From NCBI GenBank assembly GCA_040507005.1, contig JBEVVS010000049.1, forward strand, positions 46,539-110,538: 64,000 bases of DNA, given 5' to 3'. A model generated the notes under the pieces. That model worked only from the letters and a program-made list of their open reading frames with translations. It did no database searches and was not told the origin of the DNA. The position numbers were made by a program, and so were the translations under genes. Positions 8,554 through 17,266 of this stretch are shown here, piece after piece (within the stretch, counting starts at the first letter, position 1; every line of letters starts with the position of its first letter). Source of the stretch: Thiodiazotropha sp040507005 (GTDB lineage: Bacteria; Pseudomonadota; Gammaproteobacteria; Chromatiales; Chromatiaceae).

Positions 8554-8735
8554 CGACTTCTGTTTCCTTTGTCCGGCGTGCTTAGGGAAACTCGAGCATA
8601 GCGGGCTTTGCTTGCGCGTCTGGCCTGGTTAGCTGTCCCGGGCGGACAATGGACTAGGTCAAATCGGCGGTTTTATGTTACCCTTCAGCGTTTTATTCAA
8701 ACCAGTCTGATTTCACACCCGGTTACCTGAATTCA

Positions 8736-10016
8736 ATGGCCAAGCAGATCCAAGCCATACGCGGGATGAAGGATATCCTGCCGCAACAGACACCCCTCTG
8801 GCAGTTTCTCGAGGATCGGGTGCGCGCAGTGCTCAGCCGTTACGGCTATGCCGAGATTCGTATGCCCATTGTCGAGATGACAGAGCTATTCAAGCGCTCA
8901 ATCGGCGAGGTTACCGATATTGTCGAGAAGGAGATGTATACCTTTGCCGATCGTAACGGTGACAGTTTGACCCTGCGGCCTGAAGGCACTGCGGGTTGTG
9001 TACGGGCCGGCTTGGAAAACGGTCTGATATTCAATCAGACGCAACGGCTCTGGTATCAGGGTCCGATGTTTCGCCACGAGCGTCCGCAGAAGGGTCGTTA
9101 CCGGCAGTTCCATCAGATAGGCGTCGAGACGTTCGGGCTGGCTGGACCCGATATCGACCTCGAACTGATCCTGATTACCGCCCGGATCTGGCAGGAGTTG
9201 GGATTGCAGGATCTGGAACTGCAGCTCAACACCCTCGGCACGGCGGAGGAGCGGGGTCACTATCGAGAGCAGTTGATCGGTTATTTTCAATCTCGTTTCG
9301 ATGAGCTCGACGAGGATAGCAGGCGTCGCTTGGAGAGTAATCCGCTGCGCATCCTCGACAGTAAGAATCCACAGATGGCTTCAGTGATAGAGGATGCACC
9401 CAGTCTCATGGAGTATCTGGAGGATCAGTCTTTAGCCCATTTCGATCGCCTGCGGCAGGGTCTGGATGGTGCCGGTGTCAGTTATCGGCTCAATCCGCGC
9501 CTGGTGCGGGGGTTGGACTACTACAGTCGAACAGTGTTTGAGTGGGTGACGGAGAGTCTTGGTGCCCAAGGCACAGTCTGCGCCGGTGGACGCTATGATG
9601 GATTGGTTGAACAGCTGGGCGGCAGAGCGACCCCTGCGGTGGGCTTCGCCATGGGCTTGGAGCGTTTGATCGCCATGCTGGAGGCCATCGATTTACAAGA
9701 ACAACTGCCCGTTCCCGATGTCTACCTGGTGATGCTGGGGGATCGAGCATCCCGCGAGGGGGTATTGCTGGCAGAGCGGTTACGCAGTGCCCTGCCCGGG
9801 CTGCGCCTCATCAACCACTGCGGTGGGGGCACGTTTAAGAATCAACTGAAACGAGCGGACCGGAGCCAGGCCCGCTTTGCGCTTATTCTTGGTGAAGATG
9901 AGGTTGCGCGCCAGGAGATAGGCCTTAAGCCGTTGCGGGGCGAAGGTGAACAACAGCAGATAGCTTTGTCTCAGCTGGAAGCCAGCCTTGCAGATTTGTT
10001 AATCAGAAAACCGTGA
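8736..10016 (+). CDS. hisS: Histidyl-tRNA synthetase
   Basis: Charges tRNA-His with histidine in the cytosol. The 426-residue class II synthetase begins AKQIQAIRGMKDILP, typical of HisS. It has motif 2 (FRHERPQKGRYRQFHQIGVE), the histidine-binding segments LVRGLDYYSRTVFEW and CAGGRYDGLVEQLGG, and a motif 3 (TPAVGFAMGLERL), followed by the anticodon-binding domain. A separate promoter may lie in the 182-base gap upstream, but no convincing hexamer pair was found. Confidence 0.97.
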   Translation: MAKQIQAIRGMKDILPQQTPLWQFLEDRVRAVLSRYGYAEIRMPIVEMTELFKRSIGEVTDIVEKEMYTFADRNGDSLTLRPEGTAGCVRAGLENGLIFNQTQRLWYQGPMFRHERPQKGRYRQFHQIGVETFGLAGPDIDLELILITARIWQELGLQDLELQLNTLGTAEERGHYREQLIGYFQSRFDELDEDSRRRLESNPLRILDSKNPQMASVIEDAPSLMEYLEDQSLAHFDRLRQGLDGAGVSYRLNPRLVRGLDYYSRTVFEWVTESLGAQGTVCAGGRYDGLVEQLGGRATPAVGFAMGLERLIAMLEAIDLQEQLPVPDVYLVMLGDRASREGVLLAERLRSALPGLRLINHCGGGTFKNQLKRADRSQARFALILGEDEVARQEIGLKPLRGEGEQQQIALSQLEASLADLLIRKP

Positions 10017-10082
10017 TGAATGGCCGGCGCCAGTGGAGGCAGTCGGAATTCAATCAACATTGATTCATTGAAGGTAAGCACA

Positions 10083-10706
10083 ATGAGTGAGTATCAGACC
10101 GAAGAAGAGCAGGTCGAAGCGATTAAACGCTGGTGGAAAGAGAATGGCACATCCGTGATTGCCGGTTTGGTGATTGGGTTGGGCGGCGTCTTTGGCTGGC
10201 AGGCATGGGGCAGTTACAAGGATAGAATCGGTGCCGAAGCGGCACTCGCTTTCAATCAGATGGTGGCTGCAGTGGATCGTGGGGACAAATCATCGGCTGT
10301 CAAGCAGGCGGAGTTGATGCGAGGCAACTACGACAACAGCTACTCGATCTTTGCCGCTATGGCCGAGGCGAGGGTGAAGCTGGATGAGGGGGATGCAGCC
10401 ACCGCCATCTCCCGTTTGGAGTGGGCCAGCCAGAATGCGGACAACCCGGCGCTGAAACAGCTGGTGCAACTCAATCTGGCCAGAATTCTGCTTGGCCAGG
10501 GAGAGCTCGATCGGGCTGAAAAACTGATTGCGTCGGAACAGGGCGGTTTCGCCGGTGAGTTTGCGGTGATGCGGGGGGATATCGCCTTTGCCCGGGGTGA
10601 CAAGGCCGCTGCAGCCGCGGCCTACACAGAGGCCCTGGCCCTGGAAGTCAGCGATCGAACCCTGCTGCAGATGAAGCTCGATGATCTTGCGGCCAATACC
10701 CCTTGA
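10083..10706 (+). CDS. yfgM: YfgM/UPF0070 family membrane-anchored TPR protein
   Basis: YfgM is an inner-membrane protein with a periplasmic tetratricopeptide domain that works with the PpiD chaperone at the Sec translocon. This 207-residue protein has a short cytoplasmic start (MSEYQTEEEQVEAIKRWWKENG), one membrane span (about 23-41) and helical repeats to the C-terminus. The ATG at 10083, with GAAGG upstream, was chosen over an upstream in-frame start at 10020 because it matches the family. It sits in the conserved hisS-yfgM-bamB-der order. Confidence 0.9.
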   Translation: MSEYQTEEEQVEAIKRWWKENGTSVIAGLVIGLGGVFGWQAWGSYKDRIGAEAALAFNQMVAAVDRGDKSSAVKQAELMRGNYDNSYSIFAAMAEARVKLDEGDAATAISRLEWASQNADNPALKQLVQLNLARILLGQGELDRAEKLIASEQGGFAGEFAVMRGDIAFARGDKAAAAAAYTEALALEVSDRTLLQMKLDDLAANTP

Positions 10707-10713
10707 GGCTGAG

Positions 10714-11871
10714 ATGAGGCAGTTCATTTTCTGGCCCTTGCTCCTGCTGCTTGCGGGTTGCAGCGCTTTCACCGGAAAGGACAATGCGGACCCTCCTTCC
10801 GAACTGGTGGAGTTGCAGCCGGAGCTGCGCATCGAAACCATCTGGGAGGCGGGATTTGAGGATGCCGATGAGACCCTGCTGCAACTCAAGCCGGTGGTGA
10901 GCGACGGCGTACTCTATGTCGCAGAACCCTCAGGCGAGGTTTTTGCCCTCGATCCCGAGACCGGTGATAGGCACTGGTCGGTGGATACGCATAGCCCGCT
11001 CAGCGGTGGTCCCGGCGTCGCCGATGGATTGATCGCACTCGGCACCCTGGAAGCTGAATTGATCCTGTTGAACGATGCGGATGGTGGGGAAAAGTGGCGG
11101 CGGCGCGTGAGCAGTGAGGTTCTTTCATCACCTGCCATCAATGAAAGCAATGTGGTTTGTCGTACCACTGATGGCAGCGTTACGGTTTACTCAACCGACG
11201 CTGGCGAAAAACGCTGGCTGTACGACCGCAGCGTCCCGGTCTTGACACTGCGTGGTGACAGCTCTCCGTTGATCAGCGGCTATCAAGTGCTGGCAGGATT
11301 TGCCGGCGGCAAACTAGTCGGGCTCTCTCTGGATAGCGGCCTGGTGGAGTGGGAGGCAACGATTTCGACACCAAAAGGACGCACAGAGCTGGAACGGGTT
11401 GTGGATATCGATGCGGATCCGGTATTGGTAGAGGGTACCCTCTATGTGACTGCCTATCAGGGGGATGTGGCCGCTGTTTCCGAATCCAGCGGGGTAGTGT
11501 TATGGCGACGTGAGATTTCATCCCATGCCGGGCTCGATGCCAGCTGGCGTCAGGTATTCGTCACAGATGCTGCGGATCATGTATGGTCACTGGATGCCAC
11601 AAATGGGGCAACCCTATGGCAGCAGAAGAAGCTGCACGGGCGCAAACTATCCGCCCCCGCAATGGTAAACGATGCGCTTGTGGTGGGTGACTTCGACGGC
11701 TATCTCCACTGGCTGTCCCAGGAAGATGGGCGACAGCTGGCCCGAATCAGGGTTGGTGGCGATGCCATCCGCCTGAAACCGCTGGTGATCGACGATATTG
11801 TCTATGTGATGGATGAGGGCGGTACCCTGAGTGCCCTCCGGGCTCACCCGATCGAGACCGAGAGTCCCTGA
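10714..11871 (+). CDS. bamB: Outer-membrane assembly lipoprotein BamB
   Basis: Component of the BAM complex that inserts beta-barrel proteins into the outer membrane. The lipobox LAGC places the lipidated Cys at residue 16. The 385-residue protein is a PQQ-type beta-propeller with repeated blades such as GVLYVAEPSGEVFALDPETG and LYVTAYQGDVAAVSESSG. The ATG at 10714 lies 7 bases after the yfgM stop with GAGGCTGAG upstream; the open frame back to 10681 is not used. One base separates its stop from the der start codon. Confidence 0.94.
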   Translation: MRQFIFWPLLLLLAGCSAFTGKDNADPPSELVELQPELRIETIWEAGFEDADETLLQLKPVVSDGVLYVAEPSGEVFALDPETGDRHWSVDTHSPLSGGPGVADGLIALGTLEAELILLNDADGGEKWRRRVSSEVLSSPAINESNVVCRTTDGSVTVYSTDAGEKRWLYDRSVPVLTLRGDSSPLISGYQVLAGFAGGKLVGLSLDSGLVEWEATISTPKGRTELERVVDIDADPVLVEGTLYVTAYQGDVAAVSESSGVVLWRREISSHAGLDASWRQVFVTDAADHVWSLDATNGATLWQQKKLHGRKLSAPAMVNDALVVGDFDGYLHWLSQEDGRQLARIRVGGDAIRLKPLVIDDIVYVMDEGGTLSALRAHPIETESP

Positions 11872-11872
11872 G

Positions 11873-13264
11873 ATGTTACCGGTCATAGCCCTGGTTGGGC
11901 GACCTAATGTGGGTAAGTCGACCCTCTTCAACCGTCTCACCCGCAGCCGGGATGCCCTGGTGGCAGATCAACCCGGACTGACCCGGGATCGTAAATACGG
12001 TACGGGGAAGCTGGGTAAGCACCCCTTCGTAGTGGTGGATACTGGTGGTATCAGCGGTGATCGGATTGGCATAGATCAGTTGATGGAACAGCAGGTCAGG
12101 CAGGCGATTGGCGAGGCCGATCATATCCTCTTACTACTCGATGCCAAGGAGGGGTGTACCGCCGGCGATGAAGCGATCGCCCAACAGCTGCGCCGCACCG
12201 GTAAACCTGTCACCTTGGCTGTCAACAAGAGCGAAGGCATGGAGGGGGACATGGCTGCCAGCGATTTCTATCGCCTGGGTTTTAACCAACTCCATGCCAT
12301 CGCTGCGGTCCACGGTCGGGGTGTGCGTAGTCTTATCGATCAAGTGCTCGACTCCTTGCCGGTTGCAGAGAAAGCCGGTCCAGCGGAAGAGGGGGGGATC
12401 AAGATAGCAGTGGTCGGCCGTCCCAATGTGGGTAAATCCACATTGGTCAATCGTATGTTGGGAGAGGAGCGTGTGGTGGCTTTCGATCAGCCTGGCACCA
12501 CAAGGGATAGCATCTATATTCCCTTCAGCCGTAACGATCGACGTTACACCCTGATCGACACCGCAGGCGTAAGGCGTCGTTCACGGATCAAGGAAGCGAT
12601 TGAGAAATTCAGTATCATTAAAACCCTGCAGTCCATCGAAGAGGCCAATGTGGTGCTGATGGTGGTCGATGCCCAGCAGGGTATAGGAGAGCAAGATGCC
12701 AACCTGGCCGGGCATGTGCTTGAAAGCGGCAGGGCGCTGATCCTGGTCATCAATAAATGGGATGGATTGAGCGATGAGCAACGGCAGTGGACCAAGAGCG
12801 AGATCGAGCGCAAGCTGCCATTCCTCAACTTCGCACGACACCACTATATTTCCGCGCTGCATGGATCCGGGGTGGGGGATCTATACGACCTGGTGGAACA
12901 GGTCTATGCTAGTGCAATGCGCGACTTGCCGACACCGGACCTGACCCGATTGCTGGAAATTCTGGTACAGGAGCATCAGCCTCCCCAGGTACATGGTCGG
13001 CGTATCAAACTCCGCTATGCCCATCAGGGGGGGAAAAACCCACCCTTGATCGTCATTCACGGCAACCAGACCGAGCGGGTTCCCGACACCTATAGACGCT
13101 ATCTTGTGAGCCGCTTTCGTAAAGCCCTCAGGTTGGACGGCACACCGATCCGAATCGAGTTCCGATCCGGTGACAATCCCTACCAAGGCAAGCGCAACAA
13201 ACTCACCAAACGTCAGATACAAAAGCGTCAGCGATTGAAGCAATTCGTGACGCGCAAGCGTTGA
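11873..13264 (+). CDS. der: Ribosome-biogenesis GTPase Der (EngA)
   Basis: Essential GTPase for maturation of the 50S subunit. The 463-residue protein has the tandem G-domain layout unique to Der: GRPNVGKS at residues 9-16 and again near 182, each followed by its own DxxG and NKxD motifs (NKSEG and NKWDG). The C-terminal KH-like domain ends with a basic tail (KRQIQKRQRLKQFVTRKR), normal for the family. The ATG at 11873 is one base past the bamB stop; the in-frame extension to 11831 lies inside bamB and is rejected. Confidence 0.96.
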   Translation: MLPVIALVGRPNVGKSTLFNRLTRSRDALVADQPGLTRDRKYGTGKLGKHPFVVVDTGGISGDRIGIDQLMEQQVRQAIGEADHILLLLDAKEGCTAGDEAIAQQLRRTGKPVTLAVNKSEGMEGDMAASDFYRLGFNQLHAIAAVHGRGVRSLIDQVLDSLPVAEKAGPAEEGGIKIAVVGRPNVGKSTLVNRMLGEERVVAFDQPGTTRDSIYIPFSRNDRRYTLIDTAGVRRRSRIKEAIEKFSIIKTLQSIEEANVVLMVVDAQQGIGEQDANLAGHVLESGRALILVINKWDGLSDEQRQWTKSEIERKLPFLNFARHHYISALHGSGVGDLYDLVEQVYASAMRDLPTPDLTRLLEILVQEHQPPQVHGRRIKLRYAHQGGKNPPLIVIHGNQTERVPDTYRRYLVSRFRKALRLDGTPIRIEFRSGDNPYQGKRNKLTKRQIQKRQRLKQFVTRKR

Positions 13265-13280
13265 GTCAGGCCTTGGTTCG

Positions 13281-14573
13281 ATGCTGGCAAAATCCTTAGT
13301 CTACGAGGAGAAGCTGGAGAGACTGCTGCAAGAGGCGGGTGTCGATAGGCTTGATGCACAGCATCGCCAATTCCTCAGGCGTCATGCCCTCGAATTCCGC
13401 TTTACCCAACAACAACTGCGGCAACTCAGTGATATCGCGGTGGATTTGGTGATGTGGGGAGAACGGCCGCTGCCTGAGGTCTGGCCCGGGATAGACAGCG
13501 CCGTACTGGATCCCAAACAACGACGGCAAAAAGTCGTGCAGGCGCTACATCAACACTGGCTGCAGTTGAAACAAGGGCCCAAGCGATACCCTCCGTTGGC
13601 GGTGACGATCCCAGAGGAAACCCAACGCATCCGACGTATCGAAACCGAAAAGAATAAACTCGCACTGGGGCCCTGTCCGGTTGCATCACCTCGAACCCGC
13701 TGCTGCAACCTGATGACCCTGGATGCGGTGGAGAACTGTGGTTTCGACTGCAGCTACTGCAGTATTCAATCCTTCTATCACGGGGATGAAGTGCGTTTCG
13801 ACAGCCATTTTGCCGACAAACTGGCGCGACTCGAGATAGATCCGGATCGAATCTACCATATCGGTACCGGACAATCGTCTGACTCCCTGATGTGGGGTAA
13901 TCAGGGGGGAGTGCTGGATGCGTTGTTTGATTTTGCCCGCCGTCATCCGAACGTTATCCTGGAACTGAAGAGCAAGTCGAAAAATATCAGCCACCTGATG
14001 AGAGCGGACATTCCTCCCAACCTGCTCTGTACCTGGTCCCTCAACACCCCCACATTGATTGCACATGAGGAGCGCCTGACCGCCTCTTTGGAGGATCGTT
14101 TGAAGGCCGCGCGTCGCTTGGCGGATCGTGGTGTATTGGTGGGGTTTCACTTTCACCCCATGATTCACTATGCGCAGTGGCGTGAGGATTACGCTGCCCT
14201 GTTCCAGCGGCTTGTGAAAGAGTTCTCCAAAGATGAAGTGGTTCTGGTGTCACTGGGTACGCTGACCTACATAAAACCCGTCATCAAACAGCTGCGTGAA
14301 CGCAAAGGTTTCCGCAGTAAGATTTTACAGATGCCAATGGTTGAGAGCGATGGCAAGCTCTCCTATCCCCAGACGATCAAGGAAGAGATGTTCCGTTTTG
14401 CATATCAGTCGTTGCAGGCCTGGCACGATGATGTCTTTTTCTATCTCTGTATGGAGAATCAACGGCTTTGGCAGCCGGTATTTGGATATGACTATCCCTC
14501 CAACCAAGCCTTTGAAGAGGCGATGAAACAGGCCTATCTTAGGAAGATCCTTAACCAGGGAAAACTCCAATGA
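13281..14573 (+). CDS. SPL-family radical SAM protein (spore photoproduct lyase-like)
   Basis: A 430-residue radical SAM protein with the cluster motif CGFDCSYC (C153, C157, C160) and the fold of the spore photoproduct lyase/DNA photolyase-like family, including LELKSKSKNI and the GFHFHPMI segment. True SPL repairs 5-thyminyl-dihydrothymine in Bacillus spores; this organism does not look like a spore former, so the substrate is unknown. It follows der by 16 bases and overlaps the symporter gene by ATGA, so it is expressed with neighbours of no obvious related function. Confidence 0.8.
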   Translation: MLAKSLVYEEKLERLLQEAGVDRLDAQHRQFLRRHALEFRFTQQQLRQLSDIAVDLVMWGERPLPEVWPGIDSAVLDPKQRRQKVVQALHQHWLQLKQGPKRYPPLAVTIPEETQRIRRIETEKNKLALGPCPVASPRTRCCNLMTLDAVENCGFDCSYCSIQSFYHGDEVRFDSHFADKLARLEIDPDRIYHIGTGQSSDSLMWGNQGGVLDALFDFARRHPNVILELKSKSKNISHLMRADIPPNLLCTWSLNTPTLIAHEERLTASLEDRLKAARRLADRGVLVGFHFHPMIHYAQWREDYAALFQRLVKEFSKDEVVLVSLGTLTYIKPVIKQLRERKGFRSKILQMPMVESDGKLSYPQTIKEEMFRFAYQSLQAWHDDVFFYLCMENQRLWQPVFGYDYPSNQAFEEAMKQAYLRKILNQGKLQ

Positions 14574-16018
14574 GCAGTGACCAGTTGTTAGTGGGGTTGA
14601 GTTTCTTCTGTTATTTATTGACCCTATTGATCATCGGTATCGTCGCCTGGCGTCGAACCAGAAGTCTCTCTGATTTTGTGCTGGGTGGCAGAAGCCTGGG
14701 TAGCTGGGTGACTGCATTGAGTGCCAGTGCCTCAGATATGAGTGGCTGGTTACTGCTGGGTTTGCCGGGTTATGCTTACCTGGCAGGTCTGGAATCGTTG
14801 TGGCTTGCCTTTGGCTTGTTAATCGGTACCTGGCTCAATTGGCGATTGGTGGCGGCACGCTTGCGTATCGCCTCTGAAGCGGCAGGCAATGCGCTCACAC
14901 TACCGGAATATCTATCCAACACATTCAACGATACCAGCGGCATGATCAGGATCACTTCATCCTTTTTCATCTTGCTGTTCTTTCTTTTCTACACAAGCTC
15001 CGGGCTTGTGGCCGGCGGCAAACTTTTTGAGGCGGTATTTGGGCTGCCCTATTTTTGGGCGGTCGCATCGGGTACGCTGATCATTATCCTATACACTGCA
15101 TTCGGCGGATTTCTTGCGGTCTCTTGGACCGATCTTTTTCAAGGTTTGCTGATGTTGCTGGCATTAGTGACCCTACCTCTCTACGTCTTGGTTGAGCAGG
15201 GTGGTGCTGCGAGTTTTCTATCATCGCTGGAGAGTAGCAATGCACAGCTGCTCAATCCGATGACGGATAGTCAGGGGGAACCGCTCGGCGTGATTGCCAT
15301 TGTCTCATTGATGGCCTGGGGGCTCGGATATTTCGGCCAGCCACATATCCTGGCACGCTTCAAGGCCATACAGCATAGCGAGTTCATTCCCAAGGCGGAA
15401 CGCATCGCGGTGAGCTGGGTGTTGATAACCCTGACGGCTGCCTGTCTGGTCGGTTTGGTGGGGATCCCCATATTCGAGGCCCCTTTAGAGGATGCGGAGA
15501 AGGTATTTATCCGTCTGGTCGAATTGATGTTTCATCCACTCGTTGCGGGAATATGCCTGGCCGCAATTCTGGCGGCTATCATGAGTACTGCGGACTCTCA
15601 GCTGCTGGTCTCATCCAGCACCTTTACCGGTGACCTGTATCGGCTGTTATTGCGCAAACAGGCCACCCAAGCCGAGCTTGTGATCGTAGGTCGTCTGGCG
15701 GTGTTTTCAATCGCCTTTGTGGCGTTTTTGCTGGCCCTGGATCGGGACAATAAAGTACTCGACCTGGTCTCCTATGCCTGGGCTGGATTTGGTGCGGCAT
15801 TCGGTCCGACGATACTGCTTTCACTCTACTGGAAAGGGATGAACCGTTGGGGCGCCTTGGCCGGCATAGTGAGTGGTGGATTGACGGTTGTGATTTGGAA
15901 ACTGCTTCAGGGCGGCTTGTTCGAACTCTATGAAATCATCCCTGGGTTCATTATCTCGCTTGTGATGATCCTGCTGATCAGTAGACTCACTGGGCAAAAA
16001 CAAAAGGCGATCCCATGA
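14570..16018 (+). CDS. putP: Sodium/proline-type symporter (SSS family)
   Basis: Multi-pass inner-membrane sodium:solute symporter, most like PutP. The 482 residues give about 13 hydrophobic segments. Family features are LGGRSLGSWVTALSASASDMSGWLLLGLPG (first unwound helix, sodium site), the WGLGYFGQPHILARF segment, and MSTADSQLLVSSS, all typical of proline permeases. The substrate is inferred from family resemblance. No putA gene is in the window. The start overlaps the SPL-like gene by ATGA. Confidence 0.86.
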   Translation: MSSDQLLVGLSFFCYLLTLLIIGIVAWRRTRSLSDFVLGGRSLGSWVTALSASASDMSGWLLLGLPGYAYLAGLESLWLAFGLLIGTWLNWRLVAARLRIASEAAGNALTLPEYLSNTFNDTSGMIRITSSFFILLFFLFYTSSGLVAGGKLFEAVFGLPYFWAVASGTLIIILYTAFGGFLAVSWTDLFQGLLMLLALVTLPLYVLVEQGGAASFLSSLESSNAQLLNPMTDSQGEPLGVIAIVSLMAWGLGYFGQPHILARFKAIQHSEFIPKAERIAVSWVLITLTAACLVGLVGIPIFEAPLEDAEKVFIRLVELMFHPLVAGICLAAILAAIMSTADSQLLVSSSTFTGDLYRLLLRKQATQAELVIVGRLAVFSIAFVAFLLALDRDNKVLDLVSYAWAGFGAAFGPTILLSLYWKGMNRWGALAGIVSGGLTVVIWKLLQGGLFELYEIIPGFIISLVMILLISRLTGQKQKAIP

Positions 16019-16275
16019 GGGGATATCCCTGAAACGCTGAGTCTCTCGGTCTGAGATACTCGGGTAGGCAGCTCGAAATCCTGCGGTGTACTGGAAAAAC
16101 CGCTTAATTCTTTTAAATAAACACCATTTAATAATAGTTGTTTCATATGGGAATCTTGTGCATGAGATCACTGTGTGATTATTTGAATAGTGTGATAGTG
16201 AACTGGAGACTCAGCAGGTGAATGAGTAAAGGATATGTCTTGCAACGGAAAGCACGAAGGTAAAAAGGAGTAATC

Positions 16276-16929
16276 ATGGGAAGACGGGGTGAACACAGCA
16301 AATCGGAAATTGAGTGTATGGCTCTTGAGGCTGCAGAGGCGATCATTGAAGAGGAGGGATATGAGGGTCTATCCGCCCGAAAGGTGGCATCAGCCATCGG
16401 TTATACGGTAGGCAGTCTCTATTTTGTCTTTAGAAATCTTGATGAATTGATCCAACGGATAAATGGACGGACCCTGGATCAGCTCTATGCTGTCCAGGTT
16501 GATGCCTTAACCCATTGCCGGCTCCCGCAACAGTGTGTAATGGAGTTGGCTACTGTATATATCGACTTTGCGGCACAGCATCCACATCGTTGGCGTATGA
16601 TCTTTGAACATCAACCGCGGGATGACGGATTGTCCCTGGAGATCTATAGAGAGAAGGTTGAACGTCTCTATGAATTGGTGGAAAAGCAGCTAAAGGCCTT
16701 GGCGGCCCGACCCGATGAGGAGATTGCGCTGGCAGCTAGAGCGCTATGGAACGGGGTGCATGGTATCGCCATTATGACCATTGCACGCTACCCGTACATG
16801 GAGGGAAAGCTGTCGGGTCATCAGCTCAGTACACATCTAATCAACCAATATCTAACCGGGTTTCGTACAACTGAAATCAATAACGTAATCACACGCACCA
16901 TGGGTCGAACAATCGATTATCCTAAATGA
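16276..16929 (+). CDS. TetR/AcrR family transcriptional regulator
   Basis: A 217-residue regulator with an N-terminal TetR helix-turn-helix (about 12-60; EGLSARKVASAIGYTVGSLYFVFRNLDEL). The C-terminal ligand domain contains the helical pattern of the WHG-type group, including ALWNGVHGIAIMTIARYP. A strong ribosome site (AAAAAGGAG) precedes the ATG. Target and ligand are unknown; the genes on both sides are housekeeping genes. Just upstream, GTGTGAT occurs twice 17 bases apart (16173 and 16190), a weak candidate for an autoregulatory site. Confidence 0.88.
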   Translation: MGRRGEHSKSEIECMALEAAEAIIEEEGYEGLSARKVASAIGYTVGSLYFVFRNLDELIQRINGRTLDQLYAVQVDALTHCRLPQQCVMELATVYIDFAAQHPHRWRMIFEHQPRDDGLSLEIYREKVERLYELVEKQLKALAARPDEEIALAARALWNGVHGIAIMTIARYPYMEGKLSGHQLSTHLINQYLTGFRTTEINNVITRTMGRTIDYPK

Positions 16930-17003
16930 CCCGTGTCACTGGTCGGTTTGTGAGGGCCTATCCACACAGGCACTGATTTACCGCAACCAGGTGCAACTCA
17001 CAG

Positions 17004-17032
17004 GGAAACAGGAAACTTGGTTTCCTGTTTCC
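17004..17032 (+). terminator. Perfect 13-bp inverted repeat, probable terminator after the TetR gene
   Basis: GGAAACAGGAAAC and its exact complement are separated by TTG, about 75 bases past the TetR stop, and followed by TTCGTTTT. The T tract is interrupted, so termination may be moderate. The rest of the 16930-17266 gap holds only a possible apbC promoter (17170-17200) and no gene. Confidence 0.55.
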
Positions 17033-17169
17033 TTCGTTTTCAATCCCTTGGGGCGCTCGAGGATGGCGTCTCGGATTGGTACGGCTTGAATCTCTGAGTC
17101 TATCGGGGATTCCCTGTGTGCCTATTCCAGGCAGGCCAAGACCCTCCCGCTCAAAACCCAGCAAAATAC

Positions 17170-17200
17170 TTGGTATCTCGTCGCGATTTTCGTGTAGAAT
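17170..17200 (+). promoter_or_regulatory. Possible sigma-70 promoter of apbC
   Basis: TTGGTA (17170-17175) and TAGAAT (17195-17200) are 19 bases apart, a longer spacer than ideal, and 66 bases upstream of the apbC start. Confidence 0.35.
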
Positions 17201-17266
17201 CCACCGCCATGATTTTTCAGCAAATATGACGGACCCTTAAATTGTCCGCAGCAGGAGTAACTGACG

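Noticed and set aside
8630..8655. CTGT-cccgggcg-GACA near 8633 as a LexA box
   Set aside because: The right half is shifted by one base from the CTGT-N8-ACAG consensus and no SOS gene follows.
16173..16196. Direct repeat GTGTGAT upstream of the TetR gene as an operator
   Set aside because: TetR operators are normally inverted repeats; two 7-base direct copies can arise by chance. Mentioned under the gene only.
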